In this document: positions 36,230 to 45,012 of the stretch, one piece after another
Position numbering within the stretch: position 1 is the stretch's first letter
How the letters are laid out: every line of letters begins with the position of its first letter
NCBI RefSeq assembly: GCF_000758605.1
Contig: NZ_CP009282.1
Coordinates: 1,426,001-1,490,000, forward strand
Direction of reading: 5' to 3'
DNA: 64,000 bases
DNA from: Paenibacillus sp. FSL R5-0912
Lineage (GTDB): Bacteria > Bacillota > Bacilli > Paenibacillales > Paenibacillaceae
The notes under the pieces: generated by a model
What the model was told of the DNA's origin: nothing
Database searches by the model: none
What the model saw: the letters and a program-made list of their open reading frames with translations, nothing else
Translations under genes and position numbers: made by a program

Positions 36230-37642
36230 ATGGAGAATCCGCTGAACGCCTTCCGTATGGAGCAGGATGCATTAGGCACCAGAAATATACCGCAGTCAGC
36301 GTATTACGGGATTCATACTGCACGGGCCATGGATAATTTTGCGGTAAGCGGCAGAACGGTTAATGCGCATCTGCTGCATGGCCTGGTGACGGTGAAGAAA
36401 GCTGCGGCGCTGGCCCATATGAAGCTGAATACCTATCCGGCAGCGATAGCCCTGGCGATTGTTGAGGCCTGTGATGAAATTCTGGCAGGTGCTTACCGTG
36501 AACAATTCACTGTAGATGCCATGCAGGGCGGTGCCGGGACATCAACCAATATGAATGTGAACGAAGTGATCGCGGGCCGTGCGATTGAGCTCCTGGGCGG
36601 AGAGCGGGGCGACTATTCAAGGGTACATCCTCTGGATCATGTCAACTGCTGCCAGTCCACCAATGATGTCTATCCCACTGCGCTAAGGATTGCCGCTATC
36701 GGGCTGGTCCGAAGGCTGAGTGAGGCCTTCGCGTCTTTGCAGGAAGCCCTTCAGGAGAAGGAGAATGCCTTCGCGGATGTGCTCAAGCTGGGCCGTACGG
36801 AGCTGATGGATGCGCTGCCGATGATGGCAGGGCAAGGCTTCGGAGCCTATGCCAAAGCGGTAGCCCGGGACCGCTGGCGTCTCTACAAAGTGGAGGAACG
36901 GCTCAGGGAGATCAACATTGGGGGGACTGCCATCGGAACAGGTCTCAATGCACCGGTGAAATATACGTTTTTGATTACTGATATCTTGCAGGATTTGACC
37001 GGGTATGGTCTGGCCCGCAGTGAATACCCGATGGACCTTACGCAGAATATGGATGTGTTCGCTGAAGTATCCGGACTGCTGAAGGCTGCGTCTATTAATC
37101 TGTTGAAAATATCGGGTGATCTGCGGCTTCTGGCCAGCGGGCCGTCCGGAGGCCTCGGGGAGCTTGAACTGCCGGCTGTGCAGGCCGGCTCCTCGATTAT
37201 GCCGGGTAAGGTCAATCCCGTCATGGCAGAGATGACGGGGCTTGTTGCGATGCGGGTCATTGCGAATGACACCGCTGTGACGCTGGCGGCGGCCGGCGGC
37301 CAGCTGGAGCTGAATGCATTCATGCCGCTGATCGCCGATGCGCTCCTGGAGTCTCTGGAGATTCTGGCAAATGCCGTTAACCTGTTCGAAGAGCGGTGTG
37401 TCCGCGGCATCCGTATTTGTGAGCAGCGTTGTCAGGAGCATGTGATGAATTCCTCTGTGCTGGCCGCTGCGCTGGTCCATCACATCGGTTACGAGAAGAG
37501 TGCGGAGATCGCCAAGCAGGCAAGCCGGGAAGGCAAAACGGTACGGCAGGTGCTGCTCGAGGCACAGCTTCTTCCGGAGTCTGAGATTGCACAAATCCTG
37601 AATCCCAGTCAAGTGACCAGACCGGGTGTTCCTGGCAAATAA
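36230..37642 (+). CDS. aspA: Aspartate ammonia-lyase (aspartase/fumarase superfamily) within the hydrogenase maturation operon
   Basis: A 470-residue aspartase-type lyase. N-terminal DALGTRNIPQSAYYGIHTARAMDNF matches the aspartase opening. GGAGTSTNMNVNEVIAGRA and the signature loop GSSIMPGKVNPVMAEM (near residue 320-335, with the catalytic Ser) are intact. It should convert L-aspartate to fumarate and ammonia. It sits between the two hydF genes with 13 bp and 43 bp gaps and no ribosome site of its own, suggesting coupling to the first hydF. Ammonia supplies the bridging nitrogen of the azadithiolate ligand in current maturation models, so a role in maturation is an attractive inference; a plain catabolic aspartase is the alternative. 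Confidence 0.9.
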   Translation: MENPLNAFRMEQDALGTRNIPQSAYYGIHTARAMDNFAVSGRTVNAHLLHGLVTVKKAAALAHMKLNTYPAAIALAIVEACDEILAGAYREQFTVDAMQGGAGTSTNMNVNEVIAGRAIELLGGERGDYSRVHPLDHVNCCQSTNDVYPTALRIAAIGLVRRLSEAFASLQEALQEKENAFADVLKLGRTELMDALPMMAGQGFGAYAKAVARDRWRLYKVEERLREINIGGTAIGTGLNAPVKYTFLITDILQDLTGYGLARSEYPMDLTQNMDVFAEVSGLLKAASINLLKISGDLRLLASGPSGGLGELELPAVQAGSSIMPGKVNPVMAEMTGLVAMRVIANDTAVTLAAAGGQLELNAFMPLIADALLESLEILANAVNLFEERCVRGIRICEQRCQEHVMNSSVLAAALVHHIGYEKSAEIAKQASREGKTVRQVLLEAQLLPESEIAQILNPSQVTRPGVPGK

Positions 37643-37685
37643 ATACGGACACGCGCTAACCGTTATTGGGGAAGGAGAGAGCCGT

Positions 37686-38954
37686 ATGAGTATGAATCAT
37701 ACGCCCCGTTCGAATCGTCTGCACATCGCTATATTCGGCAGGAGCAACGCCGGGAAATCAAGCCTGATCAACGCGATCACAGGGCAGGATGCCGCGCTTG
37801 TGTCCCCCGTCAAAGGAACAACAACAGATCCCGTGTATAAAGCTATGGAGCTGCTGCCGCTCGGACCAGTCGTATTTATTGATACCGCCGGCCTGGATGA
37901 GACGGGAGAGCTCGGTGAACTGCGGAAGCAGAAGACGCTGGATGTTCTTAACAAATCCGATCTGGCCCTGATCGTCGTTGATGCTGCTTGCGGTGTGCTC
38001 CCGCTGGACCGACAGATTGCTGAGACCGTCCGCAGCAAGGGTATTCCAGCGATGGGAATACTGAATAAAATAGATTTATTGATTGGCAATGAGTCTTCCC
38101 GGACAGAAGAGTTTGCCGCTCTGGCCAGCCGGACGGAGCTGGAGCTGGGGATGAAGGTGATTCCCGTTTCTGCGTTGGACCGGCAAGGGATACCGAAGCT
38201 GATGAAAGCGCTGGGCACTGCTGTGCCGGAAGCCGAGGATAAATTCCGCATTATCGGCGATCTGGTCTCTCCGGGAGATTTGGTCGTACTCGTGGTTCCG
38301 GTTGACCAGGCTGCGCCCAAAGGCAGGCTGATTCTTCCCCAGCAGCAGACCATCCGTGACTTGCTGGAGAGCGATGCCATTGCAGTGGTAACAAAGGAAT
38401 TCGAGCTGAAGGAGACCCTGGAGAGTCTCGGCAAGAAGCCGCGGCTGGTGGTGACCGATTCACAGGTGTTTCTGAAGGCTGCGGCGGATACGCCAAGGGA
38501 TATCCCGCTGACTTCATTCTCAATCCTGTTTGCCCGGCAAAAGGGCAATCTTGAAGAGATGGTTAGAGGCGCGCGTGCCATCGACAGGCTGCAGGATGGG
38601 GACAGGGTGCTGATTGCCGAGGCCTGCACCCATCACAGTCAAGCCGATGATATCGGCACCGTGAAGCTTCCGCGCTGGCTCCGCCAGGCTACCGGCAAGC
38701 AGCTGCAGTTCGAGTTCGCCAGCGGCATGAGTTTCCCGGACGATCTGGAGGATTTCTCGCTTATTGTTCATTGCGGGGGGTGTATGCTCAGCCGCAGGCA
38801 GATGCTCTGGCGGATGGAGCAGGCACAGGACGCCAGGGTTCCCATCGTCAATTATGGGGTTGCGATTGCATTTGTGCAGGGTATACTGGAGCGGGCAATT
38901 TCACCGTTCCCGCTTGCGCGTATGGCCTGGGAGGAGAACAAGCCGCAGGAATAA
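37686..38954 (+). CDS. hydF2: HydF-type [FeFe] hydrogenase maturation GTPase, second copy (canonical)
   Basis: A 422-residue HydF. GTPase motifs are complete: G1 GRSNAGKSS, G2 KGTTTDP, G3 DTAG, G4 NKID. The cluster site is C314-x-H316-x45-H362-C363-x2-C366 (EACTHH...VHCGGC), and the ADDIGTVKLPRWL stretch of classical HydF is present. It is clearly a different sequence from the copy at 35026, though homologous throughout, so this is not a recent duplication. The ATG at 37686 follows GAAGGAGAG with 8-base spacing; a longer in-frame reading overlaps aspA. Last gene of the operon, with a strong terminator. Confidence 0.95.
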   Translation: MSMNHTPRSNRLHIAIFGRSNAGKSSLINAITGQDAALVSPVKGTTTDPVYKAMELLPLGPVVFIDTAGLDETGELGELRKQKTLDVLNKSDLALIVVDAACGVLPLDRQIAETVRSKGIPAMGILNKIDLLIGNESSRTEEFAALASRTELELGMKVIPVSALDRQGIPKLMKALGTAVPEAEDKFRIIGDLVSPGDLVVLVVPVDQAAPKGRLILPQQQTIRDLLESDAIAVVTKEFELKETLESLGKKPRLVVTDSQVFLKAAADTPRDIPLTSFSILFARQKGNLEEMVRGARAIDRLQDGDRVLIAEACTHHSQADDIGTVKLPRWLRQATGKQLQFEFASGMSFPDDLEDFSLIVHCGGCMLSRRQMLWRMEQAQDARVPIVNYGVAIAFVQGILERAISPFPLARMAWEENKPQE

Positions 38955-38973
38955 TTGTGATTCTATTTGAAAA

Positions 38974-39021
38974 AAAGAGTGCCTACCGCCGGGTTCAGTA
39001 AACCGGCGGTAGGCACTCTTT
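38974..39021. terminator. Bidirectional terminator closing the hydrogenase cluster
   Basis: A 19-bp stem (38974-38992 with 39003-39021) flanked by A-run and T-run on the two sides. It serves hydF2 and the convergent HAD gene. Confidence 0.9.
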
Positions 39022-39070
39022 GTGCTGCTGCCGGAGGGCAGCAGGGGGAAGCGGGTAAAGCTTAGGCTGC

Positions 39071-39877
39071 TTATTCAGCAGTGTTCAGAATGAATTTATC
39101 AATCGCGTATTTCACGCCGTCCTCATTGTTGCTGAGGGTAACGAAATCGGCGATTTCCTTCAGGGCAGGAATAGCATTCGCCATCGCGACACCGAGACCG
39201 GCGGCTTCGAGCATCTCATGATCGTTCCAGGAATCGCCGACAGCGATGGTCTCGGACAGCTCGCAGCCGAAATGCTTAGCCAGGAATTCGAGCGCTAGGC
39301 CCTTGGTGCCTTCATGATGCATGATCTCCAGGAAATGCGGCTTGGACTTCGTGATGTGAACCGAATCACCAAGCAGATTGCGCAGGATCGGAGACAGTTC
39401 ATCCAGGAAGGCCGGATCGTCGATGATGAGCATTTTAGGTGTTTTTTGCGGAACCAGCTTCTCTTCCCAGTTCGGCTCAATGTAGTATTGTGTTCCGTTC
39501 AAGGTAGAATAATCGATCAGCTTCTGGTTCTCTTCGCGGGCATAGAGCTTGTCGTCGATGTAAGTCTGCAGATGCAGGTCATGCTCCACACAGTACTGGA
39601 ACAGCTTGCGCACTGCATCCTGCGGCACATAACGCTCATAGAGCACTGCTTCATCCAGCAGATTCTTAACTAATGCACCCTGGTAGGTGATGATCGGCAC
39701 ATTCAGTCCGGTCTGGCGGGCAATCGCCTGGGCGGAGGCATATGCGCGTCCGGTAGCGAGTGTAACTACAACGCCTGCGGCGACAGCCTGTTCCAGGGCG
39801 GTTTGGGTGGCAGGGGTAACTTCCTTGTTGTCATTAATCAGGGTGTCGTCAATATCGATAGCAATCAATTTGTACAT
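39071..39877 (-). CDS. Cof-type HAD-IIB phosphatase
   Basis: A 268-residue haloacid-dehalogenase hydrolase. Motif I is IDIDDTLIND (residues 6-15), motif II is TLATGRAY, the large C2 cap occupies the middle, and motif IV is AVGDSWNDHEMLEAAGLGVAMANA. Members dephosphorylate sugar phosphates, FMN, PLP or similar; substrate cannot be assigned. AGGAGAG precedes the ATG. It is convergent with hydF2 and shares its terminator. Confidence 0.92.
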   Translation of the reverse strand: MYKLIAIDIDDTLINDNKEVTPATQTALEQAVAAGVVVTLATGRAYASAQAIARQTGLNVPIITYQGALVKNLLDEAVLYERYVPQDAVRKLFQYCVEHDLHLQTYIDDKLYAREENQKLIDYSTLNGTQYYIEPNWEEKLVPQKTPKMLIIDDPAFLDELSPILRNLLGDSVHITKSKPHFLEIMHHEGTKGLALEFLAKHFGCELSETIAVGDSWNDHEMLEAAGLGVAMANAIPALKEIADFVTLSNNEDGVKYAIDKFILNTAE

Positions 39878-39988
39878 TTGGGTTCTCTCCTAAAAGGTTG
39901 GTTTAGTCTGGCTTTCCGCTGAATCTTCTATAAGAAGGGGAACAGAAGCACGACTTTTTGTCTGAAGCATGTAACTTTTAAAATGGGG

Positions 39989-40900
39989 CTAGCCCTCCGC
40001 CTTCGTCCGCACTGGATCAGGACTCAGCTCCGCCATCAGCATGGCGGCAAGTATGCATCCACAGCCTAGCGCAGCGGACAGGCCGAGTATCTCTCCGCCG
40101 AAGAGCAGGCCCGTTACTGCAGCGAATACCGGCTCTGTGGCATAAATAATCGCCACCCGGGACGGGGTGGTGTATTTCTGGCAGGCGGTCTGAATCCAGA
40201 AGGCGAAGGCGCTGGTCGGGCCGATGGAGATTAGCATGGCCCAGAGCACTTCCGGCTTCGCGAGCAGCTCTCCGCTGTGCATAAGCGGTGCGGGGCCATC
40301 CACCAGAAGGGAGGCCAGGACGCTGAACAGGCCCACAAAGGCAAGCTGCAGCGCGGCCAGCGGCAAGGCCGGATAACGCGGCGCATATATGCCGGTATAC
40401 ACGATCTGCAGTGCAAAGAAGGCGGCGCAGAGCAGGATCAGGCCATCGCCCTTATTCAGGGAGAACGCAGAGCCGGTGAAGGTCAGCAGATACAGGCCAA
40501 CCGCAGCGAGTCCGGCACTGAACCAGGTGAAACGGGAGATGGCATGCTTCAGCAGCGCCAGAGACAGGAAAGGTACAAGTACCACTGACAGTCCGGTAAT
40601 GAACCCTGTATTGGAGGTGGTAGTATACAGCAGTCCTATGGTCTGGAAGCCATAGCCCAGGAAGAGCAGCAGGCCCAGCAGCAGAGCATGCAGAATCATA
40701 CGTAAGCTTAGCTTCTTCCATTCCTGACGGTAGAAGACGGCAGTAATTAGGGCAAGCAGCAGGGCGGCACCTATAAACCGGATGCTGTTGAAGGCAAGCG
40801 GCGGCAGTACCCGGACGGCAGATTGCACAATAAGAAACGTACATCCCCACATCATCGCCACCAGCAGCAGACTTAGATCGGCGATTCGGGAGCGATTCAC
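39989..40900 (-). CDS. EamA/DMT family transporter
   Basis: A 303-residue membrane protein with ten hydrophobic segments arranged as two EamA repeats: first repeat from WGCTFLIVQSAVRVLPPLAFNSIRF, second with SIGPTSAFAFWIQTACQKYTTPSRVAIIYATEPVFAA. Family members export amino acids, nucleosides or other metabolites. The start is a GTG at 40900 following AAGGATG at 7 bases. Single gene, substrate unknown. Confidence 0.9.
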   Translation of the reverse strand: MNRSRIADLSLLLVAMMWGCTFLIVQSAVRVLPPLAFNSIRFIGAALLLALITAVFYRQEWKKLSLRMILHALLLGLLLFLGYGFQTIGLLYTTTSNTGFITGLSVVLVPFLSLALLKHAISRFTWFSAGLAAVGLYLLTFTGSAFSLNKGDGLILLCAAFFALQIVYTGIYAPRYPALPLAALQLAFVGLFSVLASLLVDGPAPLMHSGELLAKPEVLWAMLISIGPTSAFAFWIQTACQKYTTPSRVAIIYATEPVFAAVTGLLFGGEILGLSAALGCGCILAAMLMAELSPDPVRTKAEG

Positions 40901-41131
40901 AAGGTGTCATCCTTTCAGGGCCGGTTGAGTTGTCCAAATTGTATCCTAAATCAGGGGGCAGGACAAGCCGAAACTGCGTAGCGGCCGTGTCCGTACGGGA
41001 TACAGGAAGCTTGTAACCCGTTATCCGCTGGACAAAAAAGGAAAGCCTTGGTATACTTCGATAACCGCACACTTGTTCTTATTTCGGGCATCCAGAATCA
41101 TTATACTCTCATATGAAGGAGCGGATTCACC

Positions 41132-41854
41132 ATGATGGGCAAATCCCATTTAGTTATCAGCACCGGGGTTACCTTGTCCGCCATGAGTTTGCTTGGGCTT
41201 GAAATCACTCTTCCGGCCGTCGCCGTTGCGGTGGTCAGCTCGCTGCTGCCCGATATCGACGAGCCGAATTCACTGCTGGTACGCAAGGCAGTTCCCGAGT
41301 TTCTGCTGCGTATCCTGCAGGTATCCCTGATCGGGGCGGCTATTTATCTTTATTTTGCAGGAATCGCTGCTCCGCCGTGGAATATGGCCCTGGCTCTGCT
41401 GGTCGGCAGTGTGTCTTTTCTGCCGGGCAGGAGGCTGAGGCATCTGGTGATGCTGCTGATTGCGCTGGCGCTGTTTGCTTTTGCCGATGCCTATGAGCCA
41501 TGGAACTATATTGCCGCCTGTGTGCTGGTCGTAGCTTCCGTTGTCCCGCACCGGGGAATCACGCATACGCTGTATGCCGTGGCCGGCTGGGGGGCGCTGC
41601 TGTATTTTGTATCAAAGGGCATGGATGATGGCGGCAGTCTCTGGATTGCCGGGAGTATGTCCTACGGCCTGCATCTGCTGGCCGATTCCCTGACCCAGCG
41701 CGGAATTACGCCGCTGCCCCCGCTGCCGGTCAAGCTGCGGCTGAAGCTGATGAGCACCGGCACGAAGAAAGGCAATGCGGTGGAGAAGGTGTGCGTAATG
41801 CTCACGCTGGCGCTGGTTGTCTTTGTGTTTGTGCTTACACCCTCTTTGGGATGA
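41132..41854 (+). CDS. Membrane-bound metal-dependent hydrolase family (DUF457, YdjM-like)
   Basis: A 240-residue membrane protein with the DUF457 signature: GKSHLVISTG at the N-terminus, SSLLPDIDEPNSLLVRK near residue 30-50, and HRGITHTLYAV near 140. These conserved His and Asp residues could bind metal at the membrane face. Several hydrophobic segments surround them. The family is annotated as hydrolase by similarity to phospholipase C-like folds, but activity is unproven. AAGGAG lies 12 bases before the ATG. Confidence 0.85.
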   Translation: MMGKSHLVISTGVTLSAMSLLGLEITLPAVAVAVVSSLLPDIDEPNSLLVRKAVPEFLLRILQVSLIGAAIYLYFAGIAAPPWNMALALLVGSVSFLPGRRLRHLVMLLIALALFAFADAYEPWNYIAACVLVVASVVPHRGITHTLYAVAGWGALLYFVSKGMDDGGSLWIAGSMSYGLHLLADSLTQRGITPLPPLPVKLRLKLMSTGTKKGNAVEKVCVMLTLALVVFVFVLTPSLG

Positions 41855-41902
41855 CGTCTGATAGCGAACGGGTTAGGTCAGGATGCGGTGAGGACCGGAA
41901 AT

Positions 41903-42091
41903 AGTTGGATTTCGTACACTTGCTGATGAATGAATGCTTCCTGCTGCAACAGCAGGTGGATAAACAGCACTTATAACCTCTCGGTTCGGCCTAAGTAGCG
42001 AATGAGAGCAATAATAGATGCTGTTTATCCACTTGCTTCCCTGGAATCCTCAGAAACGGGCGATTTAAGATACGTTTATCCACTTGCTTGT
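41903..42091. repeat. Family A intergenic repeat cluster, copy 1
   Basis: Four related ~20-25-base units: forward AGTTGGATTTCGTACACTTG (41903-41922), forward GTGGATAAACAGCACTTAT (41956-41974), reverse ending GTTTATCCACTTGCTT (about 42010-42037), reverse again (about 42062-42090). The middle two form a 14-bp perfect inverted repeat GTGGATAAACAGCA / TGCTGTTTATCCAC separated by 49 bases. The same units recur at 45013-45203. Confidence 0.7.
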
Positions 42092-42139
42092 TGAGGGGGA
42101 GCGGCAGTGCTTGGTTCAATACCGGCAAGCGTATACGGC

Positions 42140-42180
42140 AAAGCCCTCCGGTGCGGAGATCATCCGCGCGGGAGGGCTTT
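42140..42180 (-). terminator. Terminator of lplA
   Basis: AAAGCCCTCC pairs with GGAGGGCTTT, with an inner GCGGA/TCCGC stem. It lies just beyond the lplA stop. Confidence 0.7.
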
Positions 42181-42213
42181 GGCCTGTAATGCCTTCTATT
42201 TTATTCCTCAAGT

Positions 42214-43218
42214 TTATTCTTCAAGAAACACCAGTCCGATGAAGTCTTCCGGCTCAATGCGGCCGAAGTAATGCTTCAGATCGAGATCAGCCAGTGCCTC
42301 TCTGACGTCAGCTTCCGCATAACGTTTGCCGCGCAGCGCGTTCTCCACATCCGCCACATCGCCGACGCCGAAGAAGTCCCCGTAGATTTTGATCTCGCGG
42401 ATGACAGAATCTTCAATATCCATGCGGATATCCACCAGCCCTGCCGGGAATTTGCGGGTATGCTTCACATTGCTTTTTGGCGAGAGGCCGTAGTTCCAGT
42501 CCCAGTTCTGGTAATGCTCCTTGGAGATTTCATTGATCCGCACCCAGTCGTCCATGGTCAGCTTGTACTGGGGGACCTCGGACGCCTCCATCCCGAAGAT
42601 GGAACGCAGCAGGCCTTCGCGGAACGCCTCAATCGTCATATCGGGGTTGCCCAGCAGCTCTTTGATATTGGCGACGCGGCTGCGTACGGACTTGGTGCTC
42701 TTCGATTTGAACTTCTCGGGATTCACATTCAGTGAAGCCTGGACATCATCCAGATTAAGGTCAAACATTAAGGTGCCGTGGCTGAACATACGTCCGCGTG
42801 TGGAGAATTGGGCATTGCCGGAGATTTTCTGCTCCCCTACCTGAAGATCGTTGCGTCCGCTCAGCTCGGCGTTCACTCCCATCGACTGCAGATAGTCGAT
42901 AACGGGTTGGGTGAATTTGAGGAAGTTATGGAAAGACTGTCCGTCATCCTTGGTAATGAAGCTGAAGTTCAGATTGCCCAGATCATGATAGACCGCGCCG
43001 CCGCCGGATAACCGCCGTACAACCTGGATATTGTTGTCCTTCACATATTCCTGGTTGATCTCTTCGATGGTGTTCTGATGTTTGCCGATAATAATCGACG
43101 GGCTGTTGATATAAAAAAGCAGATAGCTCTCGTCCATCGGCAGGTTCTTGAGTGCAAATTCCTCAATGGCCAGATTGACCGATGCGTCTGTAATTCCGGT
43201 GTTATCGATAAAAAGCAT
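42214..43218 (-). CDS. lplA: Lipoate-protein ligase A
   Basis: A 334-residue ligase that adenylates lipoate and attaches it to lipoyl domains of 2-oxoacid dehydrogenases and glycine cleavage H protein. The N-terminal catalytic domain shows NTIEEINQEYVKDNNIQVVRRLSGGGAVYHDLGNLNFSFI (the RRxSGGGxVxHD signature near residues 70-82) and GRNDLQVGEQKISGNAQ. A C-terminal accessory domain of ~90 residues completes the long bacterial form. GGAGGAATC precedes the ATG. Single gene. Confidence 0.95.
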   Translation of the reverse strand: MLFIDNTGITDASVNLAIEEFALKNLPMDESYLLFYINSPSIIIGKHQNTIEEINQEYVKDNNIQVVRRLSGGGAVYHDLGNLNFSFITKDDGQSFHNFLKFTQPVIDYLQSMGVNAELSGRNDLQVGEQKISGNAQFSTRGRMFSHGTLMFDLNLDDVQASLNVNPEKFKSKSTKSVRSRVANIKELLGNPDMTIEAFREGLLRSIFGMEASEVPQYKLTMDDWVRINEISKEHYQNWDWNYGLSPKSNVKHTRKFPAGLVDIRMDIEDSVIREIKIYGDFFGVGDVADVENALRGKRYAEADVREALADLDLKHYFGRIEPEDFIGLVFLEE

Positions 43219-43788
43219 AGTGATTCCTCCGCTTGGCCATAGTAAACTGCTGTACTTATTCTAAACTAAAAGAGAGATTTCCACAAAATCGAAAGTTTAC
43301 TTAGCCGGCCGGAGTTACGCAAGGGCCGCCAGTTTACCCTCCACTGAGGCTGGAGGAGGACTTCTGCCCGGCATAATCAGCTTCGCCCGGTATTTCTCCG
43401 CTTGATAAGTGCCTGGGATCATCATGCCGGGCGCACCTGTGCGTTTGCTGTGGAGCATTGACGTACTTCCGGCAATTGGCCGATAATTGGGTGACGGATT
43501 GCTAAGTTTCACACTACATAGGCTTATGTGTTGTACGTATTGCAACTTTGCATCCTAAATACCTCATTATTCACACAGATTGTTGTATGAGATACAAGAA
43601 TTGTCCTGCTAAACCGCTTGGAGGGGACGAAATGCTGCCTTTTATACAACAGTTCTGGATTATTGCCGGGATCATGCGGAGAATGTTGTATTATGGGCAG
43701 GATTTTGGCAGCGGCTGATCTGCTACTCAAATAAGTGTAGTTCAATTAAATTAATGAAGTAATGATTGAGCGTAAAGGGAGTGTACTC
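43219..43788. other. Intergenic region between lplA and cobD
   Basis: 570 bases with no credible frame. The right-hand part carries family B repeat units. I looked for a cobalamin riboswitch and did not recognise one. Confidence 0.5.
43577..43706. repeat. Family B intergenic repeat cluster, copy 1
   Basis: A reverse unit (43682-43704) whose complement reads AATCCTGCCCATAATACAAC then ATT, and a forward unit (43631-43654, AATGCTGCCTTTTATACAAC then AGTT). A weaker reverse unit begins near 43579 (TGTTGTAT). The reverse unit matches the unit at 63001-63023 at 22 of 23 bases. Confidence 0.6.
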
Positions 43789-44880
43789 ATGCTTGAAAAA
43801 TACGGACACGGCGGCGATCTGTTGACTGCGGCCGAGCTATACGGAGAGAATAGCGGTGGCTTCCTGGATTTCAGCGCCAATATTAATCCGCTGGGCCCGC
43901 CGCCGGGGGTGCTCGCGCTGCTGCGGGATGCAGTCTCCGCGATTACAGCGTATCCTGATCCGGGACACCGGAGGCTGAAAGCGCTGCTCGCGGAGAGCCT
44001 GGGCGTAGGCACGGACTGGATTACCGTTGCCAATGGAGCCGCCGAGTCGATGGCCCTGCTCCTGCTGGCAGCGGCCCCGCACCGCGTAGGCATTGTCGAG
44101 CCGTGCTTCTCCGAATACCGCCAGCTGGCAGAGCAGTTCGGTGCCGAGGTTTTGTCCGTTCAGGGGACCCGCGGCAGCGATTACCGGGCCTCCGTGGACG
44201 AGATCTCCGGCCTGCTGGAGCAGACGGATCTGCTGTTCCTCGGCCAGCCGAATAATCCGAACGGCGTCCAGTATCCGCTGGACGAGCTGCGGGTGCTGGC
44301 CCGCAGGGCGGAAGCCTGCGGGACGATTCTTGCCGTGGATGAAGCGTTCATTGACTTCATCCCGGAGGCGGACCGGCAATCCCTGCTGCCGGAGCTGGGG
44401 GCTTACCGTCATACGGTGCTGGTGCGCTCGATGACGAAGTTCTTTGCCATTCCCGGGCTGCGGCTGGGCTTCACCGCCGCGCACCCGGAGCTTGCCGCGG
44501 CGATGACCGGCAAGCAGGTGACCTGGAGCGTGAACGGCCTGGCGCTGCTGGCCGGTGAAGCCTGTCTGCAGAGCGGCGACGGCTACGGGCAGGAGACGCG
44601 CGCGCTGATCGCAGCAGAGCGGCAGCTGCTGCGCCAAGGTCTGCTTGAGCTCGGCTGCGAAGTGCCGCCGGGCGAAGCGAACTTCCTGCTGCTGCGGCTG
44701 CCCGCTCCGTGGAGCGCGCAGGAGATGCAGCGGCGGCTGGGCGCGGGCGGCATACTCGTCCGCAGCTGCGCGATGTACCCCGGCCTTGAGCCGGGGCATA
44801 TGCGCGTCGCAGTGAAGGGCTGGGCGGACAATGCCCGGCTGCTGCGGGAGCTGGGGGCGGCGCTGCGTGCGGGGAGCTGA
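43789..44880 (+). CDS. cobD: Threonine-phosphate decarboxylase CobD
   Basis: A 363-residue PLP enzyme of fold type I resembling histidinol-phosphate aminotransferase. It decarboxylates L-threonine phosphate to (R)-1-amino-2-propanol phosphate, the linker of the cobalamin nucleotide loop. The opening KYGHGGDLLTAAELYG and FLDFSANINPLGPP is the CobD hallmark. FLGQPNNPNGVQYP and the PLP lysine K217 in SMTKFFAIPGLRLG follow. The ATG at 43789 has AAAGGGAG 8 bases upstream; an in-frame ATG at 43762 lacks one. The rest of the B12 genes lie 6-18 kb downstream. Confidence 0.93.
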   Translation: MLEKYGHGGDLLTAAELYGENSGGFLDFSANINPLGPPPGVLALLRDAVSAITAYPDPGHRRLKALLAESLGVGTDWITVANGAAESMALLLLAAAPHRVGIVEPCFSEYRQLAEQFGAEVLSVQGTRGSDYRASVDEISGLLEQTDLLFLGQPNNPNGVQYPLDELRVLARRAEACGTILAVDEAFIDFIPEADRQSLLPELGAYRHTVLVRSMTKFFAIPGLRLGFTAAHPELAAAMTGKQVTWSVNGLALLAGEACLQSGDGYGQETRALIAAERQLLRQGLLELGCEVPPGEANFLLLRLPAPWSAQEMQRRLGAGGILVRSCAMYPGLEPGHMRVAVKGWADNARLLRELGAALRAGS

Positions 44881-45012
44881 GAGCTGCTGCAACAATGGAG
44901 AGTGAGCCCGCCGCCATCCGTTAGCGTGCCCGCCGTCATCCGTCAGCGAGCCCGCCAGCAACGGTTCTCCGTCTCGCTTCGCTGCCAGTGTGCACGTAGC
45001 CTCTCCTCAAGA

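Larger units (their letters stand above)
41855..42213. other. Intergenic region with family A repeats and a terminator
   Basis: No coding frame is credible. It contains four family A repeat units (41903-42091) and the lplA terminator (42140-42180). Confidence 0.6.

Noticed and set aside
43219..43788. Cobalamin riboswitch before cobD
   Set aside because: No B12-box or expected multi-helix arrangement could be recognised; the paired segments belong to the family B repeats.
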